Of a stretch of DNA of 64,000 bases, positions 60,910 to 64,000 are shown piece after piece (positions within the stretch are counted from its first letter, which is position 1; each line of letters begins with the position of its first letter). This stretch comes from Adhaeribacter_A terreus (GTDB lineage: Bacteria; Bacteroidota; Bacteroidia; Cytophagales; Hymenobacteraceae): assembly GCF_042657365.1 (NCBI RefSeq), contig NZ_JBHSKT010000002.1, forward strand, positions 490,008-554,007, written 5' to 3'. Below the pieces are notes generated by a model. That model had not been told where the DNA came from, did not search any database, and saw nothing but the letters and a program-made list of their open reading frames with translations. The translations under genes were made by a program, and so were the position numbers.

Positions 60910-61341
60910 ATGTTAATTTACCAATCCGATATTATTCGGGTGCAATACCAGGAAGCGAAGAAGCAGATCGAGCTTACCTGCACCGGAAATATCAAATCAA
61001 AAGAACTCAAGATCTGCTATCGTAAAGCCCTGCAGTTTGCGGAAAAGAACAAAGTGAAGCATTGGTTATTCGATTTTTCGGGCCATTACCAACTCACCGA
61101 GGAAGATCAGCAATGGCTCGATACCTGCTTTTTCCCAAGCCTGATGATCGCTTTAGGTCCTGACAATTATATAGGCATGGTGGTGCCAAAACCAACTTAT
61201 AAAAAGATGATGGAAGAAGCCGGGCAGATCGGTTTGCAGACCTATAATTCTTTTATAAAAATGAACACCTTCACCTCCAGCCCGAAAGCTACCCGTTGGC
61301 TCGGAAACCAGACCAGTACCGATAATTATTTTTCGTTATAA
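60910..61341 (+). CDS. STAS/SpoIIAA-like protein of unknown function
   Basis: The 143-residue protein has no signal peptide. Alternating strands and helices (IIRVQYQEAKKQIELTCTGN, WLFDFSGHYQLTEEDQQWLD, YIGMVVPKPTYKKMMEEAGQ) resemble SpoIIAA/STAS-like small proteins of Bacteroidota. No conserved Ser of anti-sigma antagonists is evident. The fold assignment is tentative. It lies between NlpC/P60 and M61 genes. Confidence 0.6.
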   Translation: MLIYQSDIIRVQYQEAKKQIELTCTGNIKSKELKICYRKALQFAEKNKVKHWLFDFSGHYQLTEEDQQWLDTCFFPSLMIALGPDNYIGMVVPKPTYKKMMEEAGQIGLQTYNSFIKMNTFTSSPKATRWLGNQTSTDNYFSL

Positions 61342-61390
61342 AAGCAGTAAGAGTTTGATAGTAAGCCTACTTAGCTGAAATTCTACATGA

Positions 61391-61419
61391 AAAACGCTAT
61401 GGTTCCGGCCCCTAAAAGT
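61391..61419 (+). repeat. A29 element copy
   Basis: The core AAAACGCTATGGTTCC with tail GGCCCCTAAAAGT lies 50 bases after the STAS-like gene, on its strand. Confidence 0.8.
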
Positions 61420-61500
61420 CGGTAGTAAGCAAACCTTTGCATTTTGATTTCCGGCCGAATAACTGTATTATGCATGTTTTTAACGCATACAGTTCATTTC

Positions 61501-63309
61501 ATGGCCAACCGTACCTTTCTTCCTTCCAGGTTACTTTTACTCCTCGTATTCACGTGTTTTGCTTTTGCTTTGCAGGCTGCCCCAAAACTGGCCTACAAGC
61601 TTGCTATGCCCGAACCTCAAACCCATTACTTTGAAGTGGAAATGCATTTGCAGGATTTTAAAGATAAATACCTGGATATTAAAATGCCCGTATGGGCACC
61701 GGGTTCTTACCTTGTCCGCGAATTTCCAAAACATGTTGAAGGTTTTTCGGCAACTTCCGGTTCTAAAAAACTGAAAGCCGAAAAGATTAATAAAAACACC
61801 TGGCGGGTCTATACAGATAAAAGCCGCGATGTGGAGGTGAACTACAAAGTTTATGCTTTTGAGCTTACAGTTCGCACCAGTTTTGTAGATGAAATGCACG
61901 CTTACCTGAACGGGACCAGTGTTTTTATGTATCCGGATAAATATAAGAATCTGCCTTCCGAAATCACGGTGGAACCTTACGGCAACTGGAATCAGATCTC
62001 AACCAGCTTACCAATTATTGGCGGCAACAAATGGAAACTGAAAGCCGACAACTACGATATTCTGGCCGATTCACCGATGGAAATAGGTACGCACAAGATC
62101 CTGAATTTTGAAGCATCCGGCGTGCAGCATGAAGTAGCCATGTTTGGCGATAGCAATTACGACGATGTGAAAGTTGTGGCCGATATGAAAAAGATCGTGG
62201 AAGAATGTACGAAAGTATTTGGCGAGCATCCGGTTAAAGGCAAGTACGTTTTCATTATTCACAACATTCTGAACGGCGGCGGCGGTCTGGAACATTTAAA
62301 TTCTACTACGCTGCAGGTGGCCCGCTGGAGTTATCAGCCGGAAAATTCCTACAACGGTTTTCTGAGCCTGGTAGCGCACGAATATTTTCATCTCTGGAAC
62401 GTGAAACGCCTGCGCCCAAAACCACTGGGACCATTTAACTACGATGCCGAAAACTATACGAATCTGCTTTGGGTTTCCGAAGGATTAACGAGTTATTATG
62501 ACGATCATCTGGTACGCCGTGCTGGTTTTTACAGCCCGGAACGTTACCTCGATATTATTACCAGCGCCATTAATAACGTAGAAAATACGCCCGGCGTGAA
62601 AGTACAATCGCTGGCCGAATCAAGTTTTGATGCCTGGATCAAGTCTTACCGCCCGAATGAAAACTCCCGGAACGCCGAAATTTCGTATTATTCTAAAGGC
62701 GCTTTAATTGGTTTGCTGCTCGACCTGGAAATAATGAACCAGACCAAAGGCGAAGAAACGCTGGACAATGTGATGCAGAACATGTATCAGAAATATTACA
62801 AAAAGCTCGACCGTGGTTTTACCGACGAAGAGATGCAGAAAGAACTTGAAAAAGTGGCTGGTATAAAGCTCGATAATTTCTTCCGCGATTACATTTACGG
62901 AACTGTTACGCCCGATTACGCGAAATATTTTGCTTACGCCGGCCTGAAATTCACCAATCTGAATGCGAACAGCCAGGAAGTTGCTTTAGGAGCTACTACA
63001 GCGAACCAAGGCGGAAAAATTGTGGTTACCAATGTAGTGCGCAACGGCAGTGCCTGGAATGGCGGCCTGAATGTGAACGATGAAATTATTGCCCTGAACG
63101 GTTACCGTATTACAGAAGATCTGAATAAATCGGTTACCGGCCGTGCGGAAGGCGAAAAGATGAACCTGATCGTGAACCGCGACGGTCGCTTGCTTTCCAT
63201 AGATCTGACCATGCAGAAAAATCCGAATGTTCGTTTCAAGATCGAAAAAATGCCGGAGCAAACTGCAGCCCAGCAAAAGATATTTCAGAAATGGTTGCGT
63301 ATACAATAA
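61501..63309 (+). CDS. M61 family metallopeptidase with PDZ domain
   Basis: The ATG at 61501 gives 602 residues with a signal peptide (LLLLLVFTCFAFALQA). The N-terminal beta domain is followed by a thermolysin-like catalytic domain with VAHEYFHLWNVKRLRP (zinc His pair and Glu) and WVSEGLTSYYDD (third ligand). A C-terminal PDZ domain includes NVVRNGSAWNGGLNVNDEII. This is the glycyl aminopeptidase (M61) architecture. It probably processes peptides in the periplasm. Upstream codons to 61444 show no signal-like sequence. Confidence 0.93.
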   Translation: MANRTFLPSRLLLLLVFTCFAFALQAAPKLAYKLAMPEPQTHYFEVEMHLQDFKDKYLDIKMPVWAPGSYLVREFPKHVEGFSATSGSKKLKAEKINKNTWRVYTDKSRDVEVNYKVYAFELTVRTSFVDEMHAYLNGTSVFMYPDKYKNLPSEITVEPYGNWNQISTSLPIIGGNKWKLKADNYDILADSPMEIGTHKILNFEASGVQHEVAMFGDSNYDDVKVVADMKKIVEECTKVFGEHPVKGKYVFIIHNILNGGGGLEHLNSTTLQVARWSYQPENSYNGFLSLVAHEYFHLWNVKRLRPKPLGPFNYDAENYTNLLWVSEGLTSYYDDHLVRRAGFYSPERYLDIITSAINNVENTPGVKVQSLAESSFDAWIKSYRPNENSRNAEISYYSKGALIGLLLDLEIMNQTKGEETLDNVMQNMYQKYYKKLDRGFTDEEMQKELEKVAGIKLDNFFRDYIYGTVTPDYAKYFAYAGLKFTNLNANSQEVALGATTANQGGKIVVTNVVRNGSAWNGGLNVNDEIIALNGYRITEDLNKSVTGRAEGEKMNLIVNRDGRLLSIDLTMQKNPNVRFKIEKMPEQTAAQQKIFQKWLRIQ

Positions 63310-63317
63310 TAGTACAG

Positions 63318-63346
63318 AAAACGCTATCCTTTTAACCCTAAAAACC
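63318..63346 (+). repeat. A29 element copy between M61 and DinB genes
   Basis: The core AAAACGCTATCCTTTT with tail AACCCTAAAAACC lies nine bases after the M61 stop, and eight bases before the DinB-like ATG. Confidence 0.82.
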
Positions 63347-63354
63347 CGCAAACT

Positions 63355-63852
63355 ATGTACCGGAAGATAGAAGATTTTTTAAGCGATTGGGAATACGAAT
63401 CTGAAATGACGGCAAAAGTTTTTGAGAACCTGAAGGAAGAACACCTGAACCACTCATTTCATACCAATAACCGCACTTTAGGCCGTTTGGCATGGCATAT
63501 CACGCATTCTCTGGGCGAAATGATGCACCGCGCTGGTTTGCCGGTAGATGAAATGAACCCGGAACCGGAAAGCCTGACCCTGGAAACCGTAATTGCACTT
63601 TATAAACGCGATGCCGAGGCCGTGAAAACTGCGGTAAAGTCTGCCTGGAACGACGATGAACTGGAAGATGAGATACCCATGTACAGCGATAACTGGAAAA
63701 AAGGATATGTCCTGACAATCCTGATCCGCCACCAAACGCACCACCGCGGCCAAATGACGGTGCTCATGCGCCAGGCAGGTTTAAAAGTTCCGGGCATTTA
63801 CGGACCTTCCAAAGAAGAGTGGATCGAAATGGGAATGCCGGCTTTGCCTTAG
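63355..63852 (+). CDS. DinB-family four-helix protein
   Basis: The 165-residue protein has the DinB/YfiT-like helical bundle. RLAWHITHSLGEMM has the first metal His, and RHQTHHRGQMTVLMRQAGL the pair H-x-x-x-H that completes a three-His metal site. Such proteins are often nickel or zinc-binding thiol transferases or stress proteins; the specific role is unknown. It follows the M61 gene by 45 bases and may be cotranscribed with it. Confidence 0.9.
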   Translation: MYRKIEDFLSDWEYESEMTAKVFENLKEEHLNHSFHTNNRTLGRLAWHITHSLGEMMHRAGLPVDEMNPEPESLTLETVIALYKRDAEAVKTAVKSAWNDDELEDEIPMYSDNWKKGYVLTILIRHQTHHRGQMTVLMRQAGLKVPGIYGPSKEEWIEMGMPALP

Positions 63853-64000
63853 TTTTTGATCAGTTAAGTTCTTAGAAACTGTTTTAAAAGCCATTAGCAA
63901 CGTTTAAGCATTACTGAGATCATTGCTATATATACCATCGATTGGCTGTTCATTCTGTTCTTCTCATAATCTTTATTCAGACGCCTTGCATGCATCATCC

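Noticed and set aside
4272..63346. A29 copies as a CRISPR or tandem array
   Set aside because: Spacing is irregular over the whole window, both orientations occur, and no cas gene is present.
1..64000. Genomic island, prophage or integrated plasmid
   Set aside because: There is no integrase, transposase, phage structural gene or tRNA boundary, and housekeeping genes are spread throughout.

Overview
The window looks like a chromosomal segment of a Bacteroidota, most likely a Cytophagales/Hymenobacteraceae-type bacterium (relatives of Hymenobacter, Pontibacter, Adhaeribacter). This rests on protein style (FtsH, M61 and M1 peptidases, DUF4920, DUF2147, a DUF6089-like barrel, a type IX secretion C-terminal tail), on two perfect Bacteroidota promoters (TTTG, 21 nt, TAnnTTTG), and on the mid-GC, AT-rich intergenic DNA. 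Taxonomy is inferred from these features, not from a marker gene. I see no rRNA, tRNA, CRISPR array, prophage or transposase gene.

Layout. 0-4.2 kb: 3' part of a large AAA ATPase gene and two exported thioredoxin-like genes. 4.3-5.25 kb: gene graveyard (dnaE-type polymerase piece, PD-(D/E)XK nuclease piece, type I restriction-modification piece). 5.4-13.6 kb: methionine block, metH and metF on the minus strand and a cystathionine gamma-synthase-type gene plus homoserine dehydrogenase on the plus strand, diverging from two SAM-I riboswitches. 14-19 kb: lipoprotein, ResA-like, sterol desaturase-like, rhodanese, UPF0114 and TauE genes. 19.3-26.4 kb: PEP synthase, ABC exporter, Mg-type P-ATPase. 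26.7-32.3 kb: a decaying tract with an alcohol dehydrogenase carrying an in-frame stop, a CapA protein, and a 2-oxoacid dehydrogenase operon whose ACP is frameshifted and whose E1-alpha lacks its 5' part. 32.4-41.4 kb: SDR, FtsH and an RND efflux operon. 42.4-52.3 kb: OYE, a phosphatase/kinase-like/barrel fusion, HMG-CoA lyase, LutA-like, DapA, LigA. 52.4-64 kb: small lipoproteins, cytochrome oxidase III-like, M1 peptidase, GreA-like, DUF2147, a probable structured RNA, an outer-membrane barrel, NlpC/P60, M61 and DinB proteins.

The most unusual signal is a dispersed 29-bp element, called the A29 element here. It has a 16-nt core AAAACGVTAKSSTTTY followed by a 13-nt tail of six variable bases and RAAAAAST. 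I count about 40 copies on both strands. Most are intergenic, many start exactly at a stop codon on the gene's own strand, two sit head to head and form a 19-bp terminator hairpin, and a few lie inside reading frames, where they encode linker peptides. I know of no described family with this consensus, but no database search was possible.

Second in interest is the metH SAM riboswitch, where a single strand can pair either with the 5' strand of P1 or with the sequence just before the metH start codon. This suggests a translational off-switch, while the divergent metB-side riboswitch uses a terminator.
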